A stretch of 64,000 bases of DNA from Microbacterium sp. 1.5R (GCF_007667425.1 NZ_VDRC01000001.1:1580595-1644594); one strand, 5' to 3'. Positions 43,540-56,661 are shown, numbered from the stretch's first letter. Program-made: numbers and translations. The notes: a model not told the origin generated them from the letters alone.

Positions 43540-44032
43540 ACCGCGTCGCCGTCGTGAAGAGGGGTGCAGGGTCCGTGAGGGCGCTGCACCCCTCTTCTCG
43601 TCTCTGTGCGTGCCGATTCCGGCATCCACTCGATGCCCTTTTACACATGTGGATAACTTGTGGATGGATGGACCCGACATCGGGACGGATGTGGGGGAAA
43701 CCCGGGAACCTGTGGATAACCGCGTGAGGAGTCGAGGGAGTCGGAATGCCCTCCACCCGCGGATTCCTCAGGGATTCCACAAGTGACAAACGTGTAGTTC
43801 CCTACTCGCGTCTGCTTTCCACCGACTTATCCACAGTATCCACAGGTGTTAACACCGTTAAGAAGTTAATTCGATTCAAGGGCGATCCGATCACCAGACG
43901 GTGGGGATACTCGACGGCGTCGGCGGAATCGGACAGGCGTAGGGAACGGAGCGACTGTGGGGCTAGCATGGGAAGCCCTGCACTGGCAGGACCCATCACC
44001 ACGCGTCAGAGAACGACGACAAGGGAGCACCC
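43540..44032. other. oriC: Replication origin oriC (dnaA-dnaN intergenic region)
   Basis: Exact DnaA boxes: TGTGGATAA at 43648-43656 and 43711-43719, and TTATCCACA at 43827-43835. One-mismatch box GTATCCACA at 43836-43844 is directly adjacent to the last; TGTGGATGG at 43659-43667 is a weaker copy. The boxes on the left and right halves face each other. An A+T-rich run from GTTAACACCGTTAAG to GTTAATTCGATTC (about 43848-43877), unusual in this GC-rich DNA, follows the last boxes and is the likely unwinding element. The dnaA terminator occupies 43557-43596; the dnaN promoter must lie in the right part. Confidence 0.95.
43557..43596 (+). terminator. Rho-independent terminator of dnaA
   Basis: 13-bp perfect stem AAGAGGGGTGCAG (43557-43569) and its complement (43584-43596), 14-nt loop, then CTCGTCTCT. 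Starts 18 nt after the dnaA stop. Confidence 0.85.
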
Positions 44033-45175
44033 GTGAGGTTTCAGGTCAACCGCGATGTCTTCAGCGAGGCTGTGTCCTTCGTCGTCAAGCTCCTCCCCCA
44101 GCGCAACCCGCAGCCGATCCTGGCCGGAGTGCTCATCGAGGCGGATGACACGGGTCTGACCCTTTCCGCCTTCGACTACGAGGCATCGGCGCGCACGACC
44201 ATCGAGGCAACGGTCGAGACACCTGGCACGATCCTCGTCCACGGCCGTCTGCTCTCCGACATCGCGAGCCGTCTCCCCAACGCTCCGATCGAGATCGCCG
44301 TCGAGGACGACGGAGGCATCACGGTCACGTGCGGATCCGCGCGGTTCACTCTCGCGGCCATGCCCGTCGAGGAATATCCCTCGATCCCCGAGGTCTCCGG
44401 CTCATCGGGCGTCGTACCGGCTGACGACTTCGGCACGGCCATCGCGCAGGTCGGCTTCGCGGCCTCCCGCGACGACGTGACCCCCGTGCTCACCGGTGTG
44501 CAGCTCGAGGTCTCGGGTCAGAGCCTGAGTCTCGTCGCGACCGACCGCTACCGGGTGTCGCTGCGCGACGTGCCGTGGGATGGCGAAGCCGTCGAGAACA
44601 CCGCGCTCGTCCCCGCTCGGACGCTGCTCGAGGTCGGCAAGACCTTCGGCCACGCCGGGACGATCCAGGTCGCGTTCTCCGGGGCGGGCGATCGCGAGAT
44701 CATCGCGTTCACGGCCGGCAACAAGACCGTCACCTCGCTGCTCATCAAGGGCAACTTCCCGCCGGTCCGGCGACTCTTCCCCGAGCAGACCGACCACTAC
44801 GCGGTGGTCAACACCGCCGATCTCGTCGAGGCCGTCCGCCGTGTATCCCTCGTGCTCGATCGTGCAGCGCCGCTGCGCTTCACGTTCTCGAGCGACAGCG
44901 TCACGATGGACGCGTCCGGGAGCGAGCACGCCAGAGCGTCCGAGTCGGTCGACGCGATCCTCTCCGGCGGCGACGAGGTCACTCTCGGCCTCAACCCCCA
45001 GTACCTCATCGAGGCGCTCGGTGCCGTCAAGAGCGAGTTCGTTCGCGTGACGTTCACCTCGAGCGACAACGCCAACAAGCTCAGCCCGGTGCTCATCACG
45101 AGCCAGACGTCCGTCGACCAGGCCGGTCTCGATTCGTTCAAGTACCTGCTGCAGCCGAACCTGCTCCTGCGCTGA
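44033..45175 (+). CDS. dnaN: DNA polymerase III sliding clamp (beta subunit)
   Basis: 380 aa from the GTG at 44033 with AAGGGAG upstream. Three repeated clamp folds of about 120 residues. Typical segments: MRFQVNRDVFSEAVSFVVKLLPQRNPQPILAGVLIEA, TDRYRVSLRDVPWDG, NFPPVRRLFPEQTDHYAVVNTADLVEAVRRVSLV, and the C-terminal hydrophobic-pocket strand SSDNANKLSPVLITSQ. Tethers the polymerase to DNA. Confidence 0.98.
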   Translation: MRFQVNRDVFSEAVSFVVKLLPQRNPQPILAGVLIEADDTGLTLSAFDYEASARTTIEATVETPGTILVHGRLLSDIASRLPNAPIEIAVEDDGGITVTCGSARFTLAAMPVEEYPSIPEVSGSSGVVPADDFGTAIAQVGFAASRDDVTPVLTGVQLEVSGQSLSLVATDRYRVSLRDVPWDGEAVENTALVPARTLLEVGKTFGHAGTIQVAFSGAGDREIIAFTAGNKTVTSLLIKGNFPPVRRLFPEQTDHYAVVNTADLVEAVRRVSLVLDRAAPLRFTFSSDSVTMDASGSEHARASESVDAILSGGDEVTLGLNPQYLIEALGAVKSEFVRVTFTSSDNANKLSPVLITSQTSVDQAGLDSFKYLLQPNLLLR

Positions 45176-45224
45176 TCCCTGTCGCCGGCGGTCGACTGTC
45201 GGGGGCCGAAGGTAGGCTGACTGC

Positions 45225-46484
45225 GTGATCGTGGAGCATCTGAGTCTGGTGGATTTCCGCAATTACGCGACCGCCGAACTCGCTCTGCACAGGGGGCCGA
45301 ACGTCCTCGTCGGCCGAAACGGACAGGGCAAGACCAATCTGGCCGAAGCCGTGGTCTTCCTCGCGACTCTGGGGTCGCATCGGGTGTCGTCAGATGCCCC
45401 GATGGTGCGCGACGGCAAGGACTTCGCCATCATCCGCGCCCGTCTCTCGCACGGCGAACGCCGGGTGCTGGCCGAGGTGCAGCTCAACCGGCAGGGCTCG
45501 AACAAGGCCCGCATCAACGGATCGCCGTCCAAGACGAGCGAGCTTCCGCGTTACGCGCACGTGGTGCTCTTCGCCCCCGAAGACCTGCAGATCGTGCGCG
45601 GTGATCCGTCGTCTCGGCGTCGCTTCGCCGACCAGCTGCTCATCCAGCGCACCCCTCGGCTGTCGGCGGTGCTCGCAGACTACGACCGCGTGCTCAAGCA
45701 GCGCACCGCTCTGCTCAAGTCGGCGAGGGCACGCGGCATCCGGGGCGACGCGCTGAGCACCCTCGAGGTCTGGGACGACAAGCTCGTCGCGCTCGGGTCG
45801 GAGATCATCGCCGCCCGCCAGCGGTTGGCCGCCGATCTGCAGCAACCGGTGAGCGACGCCTACACGGCGATCGCCGGCGCCGATCATCAGCCGCAACTCG
45901 AATGGGCTCTCTCGATCAGAGGGGGCGATCCCGAAGAGGGCGAGGCTGAGACGCTCATCGGCGACGACGGATCGCTGAGCCTCGCGAAGTGCGCGGAGAT
46001 GTTCCGTGCCTCGCTGCTCGCGAAGCGCACCCAGGAGCTCGACCGCGGTCTCACACTCACCGGGCCGCATCGCGACGACCTGATCCTGCGCGTGCGGGGA
46101 CTTCCTGTGAAGGGGTACGCCTCGCACGGGGAGTCGTGGTCGGTGGCGCTGGCCCTGCGACTCGCCTCGGCCGAACTCCTGCGCAGCGAATCCCCGGCCG
46201 GGGATCCCGTGCTGATCCTCGACGACGTCTTCGCCGAGCTCGATGCCGATCGCCGTCAGCGGCTCGCGACGCTGACGGCCGGCTACGAACAGGTGGTCGT
46301 CACTGCGGCGGTGGAGGAGGATATCCCCGAGATCCTGCATGCTCACGTGGTGCGGATCGCCGCCGGCACCATCAGCGACGAGCGGCAGACACCGACGGAG
46401 GAGTCGACGAACGGAAATTCGCCGGCACTCGACGTCACCGACACCGAGGGCGCGACCGGAGAGGAGGCTGCGGACGATGACTGA
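45225..46484 (+). CDS. recF: DNA replication/repair protein RecF
   Basis: SMC-like ATPase that helps load RecA at gaps. 419 aa from the GTG at 45225 (VIVEHLSLVDFRNYATAEL). TAGGCT at 45213-45218 lies 6 nt upstream, so a leaderless transcript is likely. Walker A GRNGQGKTNLAEAVVFL near residue 30, LTGPHRDDLILRVRGLPVKGYASHGESWSVALALRLASAEL (signature), LILDDVFAELDADRR (Walker B, D-loop). The last about 40 residues are an acidic tail (ESTNGNSPALDVTDTEGATGEEAADDD). Overlaps the next gene by 8 nt. Confidence 0.97.
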   Translation: MIVEHLSLVDFRNYATAELALHRGPNVLVGRNGQGKTNLAEAVVFLATLGSHRVSSDAPMVRDGKDFAIIRARLSHGERRVLAEVQLNRQGSNKARINGSPSKTSELPRYAHVVLFAPEDLQIVRGDPSSRRRFADQLLIQRTPRLSAVLADYDRVLKQRTALLKSARARGIRGDALSTLEVWDDKLVALGSEIIAARQRLAADLQQPVSDAYTAIAGADHQPQLEWALSIRGGDPEEGEAETLIGDDGSLSLAKCAEMFRASLLAKRTQELDRGLTLTGPHRDDLILRVRGLPVKGYASHGESWSVALALRLASAELLRSESPAGDPVLILDDVFAELDADRRQRLATLTAGYEQVVVTAAVEEDIPEILHAHVVRIAAGTISDERQTPTEESTNGNSPALDVTDTEGATGEEAADDD

Positions 46485-46995
46485 GACGACGACCGCTCCG
46501 GCCTCCGACGGCCCGGCCTCCGACACCCCTGAGACCGTCGCGACCTACCTGCGCCTGCGCGGACTCCAGCCCAGCTCGAAGAATTGGAAGCGCAAGCGAC
46601 GCCTCGTCACCGATGACGACAACGCCCCGTTCACCCCCGGACGCGACCCCGGCTCGCTCGGTGCGGTGCTCGACAAGCTCAGCCGCGACTCCGGCTGGCA
46701 GACCACCCTCGCCAGGGAGGACCTGGTGCGGCAGTGGGCCGACCTCGCCGGTGCGGACACGGCGAAGCACTCCGAGCCGGTGTCGCTGGAGCGCGGGCTG
46801 CTCACGGTCAAGTGCGACTCGACCGCCTGGGCGAAGAACCTCCAGTACATGCGCGGGACCATCCTCACCGAGATCGGCCGACGCTATCCGGATGCCGGGG
46901 TCGAGAACCTCCGCTTCATCGGACCGGACGTACCCTCCTGGAAATGGGGTCCCAGAGTCGTTCCAGGACGGGGCCCGCGCGATACCTACGGGTAG
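46477..46995 (+). CDS. DUF721 protein between recF and gyrB
   Basis: 172 aa; ATG at 46477 with GAGGAGG upstream, inside the recF end. The DUF721 (DciA-like) core is SLGAVLDKLSRDSGWQTTLAREDLVRQWADLAGADTAKHSEPVSLERGLLTVKCDSTAWAKNLQYMRGTILTEIGRRYPDAGVENLRFIGP. DciA proteins interact with replicative helicase, so a part in helicase loading is plausible. A basic patch SSKNWKRKRRLV precedes the core. Confidence 0.94.
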   Translation: MTETTTAPASDGPASDTPETVATYLRLRGLQPSSKNWKRKRRLVTDDDNAPFTPGRDPGSLGAVLDKLSRDSGWQTTLAREDLVRQWADLAGADTAKHSEPVSLERGLLTVKCDSTAWAKNLQYMRGTILTEIGRRYPDAGVENLRFIGPDVPSWKWGPRVVPGRGPRDTYG

Positions 46996-47071
46996 GGCAC
47001 CGTGCGAGGGGTCTGACACGCTCAGAAGGCCACACGCGGCCTCTGAGCCGCATTCCGCGTCGAAAGACCGC

Positions 47072-49183
<2,112 letters not shown>

Positions 49184-49357
49184 TCCCCATATACACACAT
49201 CTACATATCCACGCTCGGGGCGCAGACCCGGCGGACGGCAGAGGGCGGAGGAATCTCGTCGGAGTGAGCATCGGGAGGGGCCCGCGAAGCGGGAGGGTCC
49301 CCGCTCTGCGAACGAAGACGAGATTCCGTAGCCCGGTCACCAGGACAGAGAAGACAC

Positions 49358-51912
<2,555 letters not shown>

Positions 51913-51916
<4 letters not shown>

Positions 51917-52317
51917 GCACAGTAGCCGACAAGCTGGCGAAGAAGTCCACGCGCAAGACCAGTGGCAAGCAGGTCCGCCTGCGCCTCGTCTACGTCGACT
52001 TCTGGTCGGCGGTGAAGCTCTCCTTCCTGGGGGCCGTCGCTCTCGCGATCGTGACGATGGTGTCCTTCTTCCTGATCTACCTCGTGCTGCAGGCCACCGG
52101 CATCATCGTGCAGGCCGATGACTTCGTCGGCACCATCACCGACAACTCGGTGCGGATCTCCGAGATCGCCGGTCTGCCGCAGGTCATGGCCTTCGCCGCC
52201 GTCGTCTCGATCCTGAATCTGATCGTCTTCACGGTGCTCGGCGCGGTGGTCGCCGGCATCTACAACCTCGCCGTGAAGGTGACGGGCGGGCTGCTCGTCG
52301 GTTTCATGTCGAACTGA
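51913..52317 (+). CDS. DUF3566 membrane protein
   Basis: 134 aa, starts inside the gyrA stop (ATGA). A basic N-terminus ([32 protein letters not shown]) is followed by two membrane helices ([27 protein letters not shown] and [31 protein letters not shown]). DUF3566 proteins follow gyrA throughout actinobacteria; the function is not known. Confidence 0.93.
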
Positions 52318-52330
52318 TCTCCTCGCACGA

Positions 52331-52366
52331 CGAGAGGGGCGGATGCTGCGGCATCCGCCCCTCTCG
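52331..52366. terminator. Strong terminator hairpin after gyrA-DUF3566
   Basis: Perfect 16-bp stem CGAGAGGGGCGGATGC / complement with loop TGCG (52347-52350). Shares its core with the hairpins at 12797 and 23883. Confidence 0.8.
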
Positions 52367-52456
52367 CGTATCCGGCCCGACCGGTAGGGAAAACCCGAAA
52401 CGGGGTGTCGGGATCCCTCGGTGTCGGCGCGATCACCGCGCCCGTACTTTGGAATC

Positions 52457-53725
52457 ATGACCACACAGACAGCCACGCCTTCTCGGGCCACGGCCGCGAA
52501 GCCGCCGCTGCGCCTCTTCCTCACACTGCTCCATGTCGCGGGTGTCGGGGTGCTCGGCGGGATCATCTTCACCACTCTCTCCGGACTCCTCAGCGCCGGA
52601 CTCGGTCTGCTCCTCGTCGCCGGCATCGGCATCGTCCTCCTCGTCGGTCTCGTGTACGCGCTGTTCGCCGTCGGCTGGTTCGAGGTGGCCCGCGTGAGCG
52701 GCCTCTACCGCACCCCGATCGCCCCGCTGCGCTGGCGGCCCCGCGATCGCCCCGGCTTCTCGGGGTGGATCCGGGCCCTCGGCAGGCAGGCCATCGACGG
52801 ACGCATGTGGCGGGCGCTCGCGAACTTCGCCATCTCGGCGGTGCTCGGCTGGATCGTGCTGCGGCTCGCCTGGGGACTCGTCTGGTCGATCGCGATCTGC
52901 TTCGCGCCGCTCGTCGGCACGGGTACCGTGATCGGTCCGTTCGGTGGGATGGGGATCACCGCTCCCTGGGCGCCGCTCGTCGGCATCCTCGGCATCGCCG
53001 CCTGCGTGTTCGGCATGATCGGCCTGGCCGCGCTCCACCGCGTGCTCTCGCTCTCGATCGTCATCCGCGCGAAAGAGGCCGAGCTCACCGAGCGCGTGCG
53101 CACCAGCACGGCCCAGCGCGAGGGCGCCGTGCGTGCCGCCGACGTCGAGCGCACCCGCATCGAACGCGACCTGCACGACGGGGTCCAGCCGCGCCTCGTC
53201 TCGGTCGGCATGACACTCGGACTCGCGCAGCAGAAGATCGACAGCGATCCGCATGCCGCCAAGGAGCTCATCTCCGAGGCGCACACGTCGACGAAGGCGG
53301 CGATCACCGAGCTGCGACAGCTCGCCCGCGGCATCCACGCCTCGGTCCTCGACGACCGCGGTCTCGACGCGGCGCTGTCGGCGCTGGCCGGGAGGTCGCA
53401 CATCCCCGTGAATCTCGACGTGCGGATGGACGGACGTTGCAGCCGCGAGGCGGAGGCCGCCGTGTACTTCTCGATCGCGGAGTCGCTGACCAACGCCGCC
53501 AAGCACTCTCGGGCCAGCGAGGCCAGGGTGACCGTCCGGCTCCGCGATGGAGGGACGCTGTGGGCCCGCGTCGAGGACAACGGCATGGGCGGCGCGCAGG
53601 TGCAGCCGGGCGGTGGCCTCGACGGCATCGCGAACCGCATCCTCGCCGCCGGAGGCACGTTCCGCCTCGAGAGCCCCCTCGGCGGACCCACCAGCCTGGA
53701 GGTGAACGTGCCATGCGCATCGTGA
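52457..53725 (+). CDS. Sensor histidine kinase (NarL/LuxR-partner type)
   Basis: 422 aa from the ATG at 52457; TACTTT 6 nt upstream marks a leaderless start. Sensor part with about four membrane helices (HVAGVGVLGGIIFTTLSGLL; LLLVAGIGIVLLVGLVYALFAV; ANFAISAVLGWIVLRLAWGL; APLVGILGIAACVFGMIGLAALHRVL). Dimerisation/phosphoacceptor box ADVERTRIERDLHDGVQPRLVSVGMTL with His240 follows, then HATPase_c with SLTNAAKHSRASEARVTV, RVEDNGMGG and GGGLDGIANRI. The ligand is likely a membrane or envelope signal. Partner regulator follows. Confidence 0.94.
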   Translation: MTTQTATPSRATAAKPPLRLFLTLLHVAGVGVLGGIIFTTLSGLLSAGLGLLLVAGIGIVLLVGLVYALFAVGWFEVARVSGLYRTPIAPLRWRPRDRPGFSGWIRALGRQAIDGRMWRALANFAISAVLGWIVLRLAWGLVWSIAICFAPLVGTGTVIGPFGGMGITAPWAPLVGILGIAACVFGMIGLAALHRVLSLSIVIRAKEAELTERVRTSTAQREGAVRAADVERTRIERDLHDGVQPRLVSVGMTLGLAQQKIDSDPHAAKELISEAHTSTKAAITELRQLARGIHASVLDDRGLDAALSALAGRSHIPVNLDVRMDGRCSREAEAAVYFSIAESLTNAAKHSRASEARVTVRLRDGGTLWARVEDNGMGGAQVQPGGGLDGIANRILAAGGTFRLESPLGGPTSLEVNVPCAS

Positions 53726-53795
53726 TCTGCCTGCTCTCGAACAAGCGCGCCGACATCGACACGGACAGGGGTGGATCATGCGCATCGTGATCTGC
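53713..53795 (+). repeat. Direct repeat of the response-regulator start
   Basis: ATGCGCATCGTGATCTGC occurs at 53713-53730, overlapping the kinase stop, and at 53778-53795, the used start of the regulator. The offset is 65 bp, not a multiple of three. The intervening 47 bases resemble nothing else I recognise. The first copy would give only a 25-codon peptide. Confidence 0.85.
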
Positions 53796-54467
53796 GAGGA
53801 CTCGGTCCTGCTGCGTGAGGGCCTCGTGCGCCTGCTCGAGGACGCCGGGCACACCGTGGTCGCCGCGCTGCCGGACACCGACGGGCTGACCGAGGCGGTG
53901 CGGGCCGAGGCGCCGGAGCTCTGCATCCTCGACGTCCGCCTTCCTCCCACGTTCACCGACGAGGGCATCCGCGCGGCGCTCGCCCTGCGGGCCTCCGATC
54001 CGTCGCTTCCGCTGCTCGTGCTGTCACAGTACGTCGAGGAGCGCTACGCGTCCGATCTCATCGCCGCGCAGGGCGGTCCGCTCGGCTACCTGCTCAAGGA
54101 TCGGGTTGCCGACGTCGCGGAGTTCCTCGGCTCGGTGCAGCGCATCTCCGAGGGGGCGACGGTGCTCGACCCCGAGGTGGTGGCGCAGCTGCTCACCCGT
54201 CGTAACCGCGACGACCGGATGATGCGCCTCACCGAGCGGGAGCGCACCGTGCTCGCGCTGATCGCCGAGGGGAAGTCGAACCAGGCGATCGCCGGGCTGC
54301 TGTTCCTCTCGGAGGCGAGTGTCGAGAAGCACATCACCGCCATCTTCCAGAAACTCGGGTTCGAGCCCGACGAGTCGGGGAACCGACGCGTGCTCGCCGC
54401 CCTCGCCCACATCGAGAACACCGGCGGGACCACCCCGCCCACCGGCCAGACAGGAGCCGCACGATGA
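53778..54467 (+). CDS. Response regulator, LuxR/NarL family
   Basis: 229 aa. Receiver domain MRIVICEDSVLLREGLVRLLEDAGHTVVA with phosphoacceptor Asp52 (LCILDVRLPP) and Lys near 112 (GYLLKDRV). The LuxR-type helix-turn-helix is LTERERTVLALIAEGKSNQAIAGLLFLSEASVEKHITAIFQKLGF. AGGGG lies before the ATG. Overlaps the downstream DUF4097 gene (ATGA), which is a probable target or co-regulated output. Confidence 0.95.
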   Translation: MRIVICEDSVLLREGLVRLLEDAGHTVVAALPDTDGLTEAVRAEAPELCILDVRLPPTFTDEGIRAALALRASDPSLPLLVLSQYVEERYASDLIAAQGGPLGYLLKDRVADVAEFLGSVQRISEGATVLDPEVVAQLLTRRNRDDRMMRLTERERTVLALIAEGKSNQAIAGLLFLSEASVEKHITAIFQKLGFEPDESGNRRVLAALAHIENTGGTTPPTGQTGAAR

Positions 54468-55435
54468 CCACTCCCCGGAACGACGACGCTCACGACCCCC
54501 AGAACGGGCAGACGCCGCTGACCCCTCCGCCGGCTCCCGCAGCCGAGGCTCACCCGTCGGCCACCGAGCAGCCGCACGGAGGGCCGACGTCGACTCCCCC
54601 GGCCGCCGGGCCGGGGCGCTCAGGCCGCGGCCCCGGAGTCACGGCGATCGTCGTCAGCACGGCGGTGATCGGCGGCATCGCACTGCTCGGTTCGGGCGCC
54701 ACGGCCGCGGTCGCCGCGACGGGCACCATGCTCTCCACCTCGGGTGACCGAGGCGATTCGGTGCAGACGGTGGATGCCGACGGCATCCGGAGCATCGACC
54801 TCGACGTCGACGCGGGCAACATGCGCGTCGAGTTCGGTGACGTCGACGAGGCCGAGTTGTCGGTCACCAACGCGCGGAACCCCGGCTGGACGCTCGACCG
54901 CCGGGGCGACGAACTCGTCGTGCGCAGCCCGGAGTTCCGGTGGGGCTGGTGGTTCGGCGGCTGGTTCGGCGACGACCAGTCGGCGGTGCTGACGCTTCCC
55001 GAGGATCTGCGCACAGAGACGGTCGCCGCCGACCTCACTCTCGACGCCGGCAGCCTCGACGTCCTCGGCGATTTCGGGGCGCTCGACCTCACGGTCAACG
55101 CCGGGGCGCTCGACGTCGAGGGGTCGGCTGCCAGCCTGGACATCGACATGAGCGCCGGTCGCGCCGACGTCGCACTCGACGACGTGGATCAGGCGGATCT
55201 CAGCGTCGCCGCCGGCGACATGAACGTCGAGCTGTCCGGTAGCGCGCCGACGCGGACGAGCATCGAGGTCAGCGCGGGCTCGCTCGACCTCACGGTGCCT
55301 GACACCTCGTACGCGATCGAGCAGGATGTCAGCGCCGGGACTCTGAACGCGAAGGTCGAGCAGGACGCGAGCAGCACGCGCACCATCGATGTCTCCCTCT
55401 CGGCGGGCAGCGCGACCATCCGTCCTGGTTCCTGA
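54464..55435 (+). CDS. DUF4097-type membrane-anchored protein
   Basis: 323 aa. A Pro-rich cytoplasmic head (NGQTPLTPPPAPAAEAHPSATEQPHGG) precedes one membrane helix (VTAIVVSTAVIGGIALLGSGATAAVAATG). An extracytoplasmic repetitive beta domain follows (SIDLDVDAGNMRVEFGDVDEAELSV ... LDLTVNAGALDVEGSAASLDIDMSAGRADVALDDVDQADLSVAAGDMNVELSG), typical of DUF4097 beta-helix proteins found with envelope-stress two-component systems. Overlaps the regulator gene by 4 nt; probably part of the response or its feedback. Confidence 0.87.
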   Translation: MTTPRNDDAHDPQNGQTPLTPPPAPAAEAHPSATEQPHGGPTSTPPAAGPGRSGRGPGVTAIVVSTAVIGGIALLGSGATAAVAATGTMLSTSGDRGDSVQTVDADGIRSIDLDVDAGNMRVEFGDVDEAELSVTNARNPGWTLDRRGDELVVRSPEFRWGWWFGGWFGDDQSAVLTLPEDLRTETVAADLTLDAGSLDVLGDFGALDLTVNAGALDVEGSAASLDIDMSAGRADVALDDVDQADLSVAAGDMNVELSGSAPTRTSIEVSAGSLDLTVPDTSYAIEQDVSAGTLNAKVEQDASSTRTIDVSLSAGSATIRPGS

Positions 55436-55442
55436 TCAGTGC

Positions 55443-55474
55443 CGAGCGCGGGACTCTCCCGGGTCCCGCGCTCG
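55443..55474 (+). terminator. Terminator of the two-component operon
   Basis: 12-bp perfect stem CGAGCGCGGGAC with its complement, 8-nt loop, followed by ATTGGGTAATT. Starts 8 nt after the stop. Confidence 0.8.
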
Positions 55475-55475
55475 A

Positions 55476-55505
55476 TTGGGTAATTCCGAGAATCTCCGGT
55501 AAAGT
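55476..55505 (+). promoter_or_regulatory. Promoter of the tRNA pair
   Basis: TTGGGT (55476-55481), 18 nt, TAAAGT (55500-55505); the first tRNA begins 13 nt later. The -35 touches the end of the preceding terminator stem. Confidence 0.6.
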
Positions 55506-55518
55506 CTTGGAGGTTGAC

Positions 55519-55592
55519 GGGGCTATAGCTCAGGCGGTTAGAGCGCTTCACTGATAATGAAGAGGTCCCAGGTTCAAGTCCTGGTAGCCCCA
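55519..55592 (+). tRNA. tRNA-Ile (GAT)
   Basis: 74-nt cloverleaf: acceptor GGGGCTA/TAGCCCC, D-arm GCTC/GAGC, anticodon stem CTTCA/TGAAG with loop CTGATAA, T-arm CCAGG-TTCAAGT-CCTGG, discriminator A. CCA is not encoded and must be added by the enzyme at 17637-19064. The Ile-Ala pair after gyrA is a common actinobacterial arrangement. Confidence 0.97.
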
Positions 55593-55618
55593 CTCCGTAA
55601 CTCAAGAAGAACCCTCAC

Positions 55619-55691
55619 GGGGCCTTAGCTCAGTTGGTAGAGCGCCTGCTTTGCAAGCAGGATGTCAGGAGTTCGAATCTCCTAGGCTCCA
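55619..55691 (+). tRNA. tRNA-Ala (TGC)
   Basis: 73-nt cloverleaf: acceptor GGGGCCT/AGGCTCC, D-arm GCTC/GAGC, anticodon stem CCTGC/GCAGG with loop TTTGCAA, T-arm AGGAG-TTCGAAT-CTCCT, discriminator A. 26 nt after tRNA-Ile, no CCA encoded. Confidence 0.97.
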
Positions 55692-55709
55692 CACTGTGTT
55701 GAGACAGTT

Positions 55710-55743
55710 CGAGAAGGCCCCGCCATCGTGCGGGGCCTTCTCG
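55710..55743. terminator. Terminator between the tRNAs and the convergent XRE gene
   Basis: 14-bp perfect stem CGAGAAGGCCCCGC with loop CATCGT, followed by TTTCT. Serves the tRNA transcript. Confidence 0.88.
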
Positions 55744-55760
55744 TTTCTCCGCTCGACCCT

Positions 55761-56585
55761 CTAGGCGCCCCCGGCGAAGCGGCGGCGCGTCTCGGCATCC
55801 GCGGTGTAGACGACCAGCTGCACGTCGGTCTGGTCAGACGGGCGCATCTGGTGATGCTCGAACACGAGTCGCCCCAGAGTCGGATGCTGGAACACCCGCT
55901 CCCGCGACTCGAACCCGCCGACGCCGTGGCTCTCCCAGCGTTCGCGGAAGTCGTCGCTCTCCTGCACGAGGCGTCCGATGAGGTCGCGATACCGAGGGTC
56001 GCCGAGACGCGGGCCGGCTTCGGCGCGGAACTCGGCGAGGAAGCGCCGACTGGTGTCGTCCCAGTCGTCGAGCAATGACCGCACGGCGGGGTCGGTGAAG
56101 ATGAGCCGCAGCAGGTTGCGCTCCTCGGCGGGAGTGGTGGCGACGTTCGGGTAGAGCTTCTCGTAGGCGACGTTCCACCCGGCGATGCCCCAGTCCGGCG
56201 CGAGGGCGTACGCCGGGTGCTCGTCGAGAGCGTCGAGGAACCGCTGCACATGCGGCGGCGCGGTCTCGACGGCTTCGCCTCCGCCCGGCCGCTGCGGCGC
56301 GAATCCGGCGAGGGTGAGCACGTAGTCGTGCTCGGCGACGGTGAGGTGCAGGGTGGTGGCGACGGCATCCAGCACCTGCCTCGACGGATTGATGTCGCGC
56401 CCCTGTTCGAGCCAGGTGTACCAGGTCACGCTGACGCCGGAGAGGAACGAGATCTCCTCGCGGCGGAGGCCCACCGTGCGGCCGCGCCCGGCCGGAGGCA
56501 GGCCGTACCCGGTGCGGTCGAGCTGTTCACGACGGGCGCGAAGGAATGCGCCGAGTTCCTTCCGCTGCTGCTCGTCGGTGGCCAC
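55761..56585 (-). CDS. XRE-type regulator with MmyB-like ligand-binding domain
   Basis: 274 aa from the GTG at 56585; TAGGTT 6 nt upstream gives a leaderless start. N-terminal helix-turn-helix (ELGAFLRARREQLDRTGYGLPPAGRGRTVGLRREEISFLSGVSVTWYTWLEQGRDINPSRQVLDAVATTLHL). The C-terminal MmyB-type PAS-like domain (APDWGIAGWNVAYEKLYPNVATTPAEERNLLRLIFTDPAVRSLLDDWDDTSRRFLAEFR...HPTLGRLVFEHHQMRPSDQTDVQLVVYTA) binds a fatty-acid-like ligand in studied relatives. Target genes unknown; it probably represses itself through the repeat over its promoter. Confidence 0.92.
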   Translation of the reverse strand: MATDEQQRKELGAFLRARREQLDRTGYGLPPAGRGRTVGLRREEISFLSGVSVTWYTWLEQGRDINPSRQVLDAVATTLHLTVAEHDYVLTLAGFAPQRPGGGEAVETAPPHVQRFLDALDEHPAYALAPDWGIAGWNVAYEKLYPNVATTPAEERNLLRLIFTDPAVRSLLDDWDDTSRRFLAEFRAEAGPRLGDPRYRDLIGRLVQESDDFRERWESHGVGGFESRERVFQHPTLGRLVFEHHQMRPSDQTDVQLVVYTADAETRRRFAGGA

Positions 56586-56591
56586 CTCACA

Positions 56592-56616
56592 AACCTAGTG
56601 CTCCCACTACTAGTTT
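56592..56616. promoter_or_regulatory. Inverted repeat over the XRE regulator promoter
   Basis: AACCTAGT (56592-56599) and ACTAGTTT (56609-56616) form a dyad (7 of 8 pairs) with 9-nt spacer. The left arm is the -10 element itself (AACCTA, i.e. TAGGTT on the minus strand). Confidence 0.6.
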
Positions 56617-56661
56617 CAGCGGCGACTTCCGGAACGTCGCACGACGCAGGAGGGTGGGAGG

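Noticed and set aside
53713-53790. 25-codon reading frame MRIVICLLSNK as a separate small gene
   Set aside because: It starts with a copy of the regulator start and then diverges; more likely a duplication remnant than a functional peptide.
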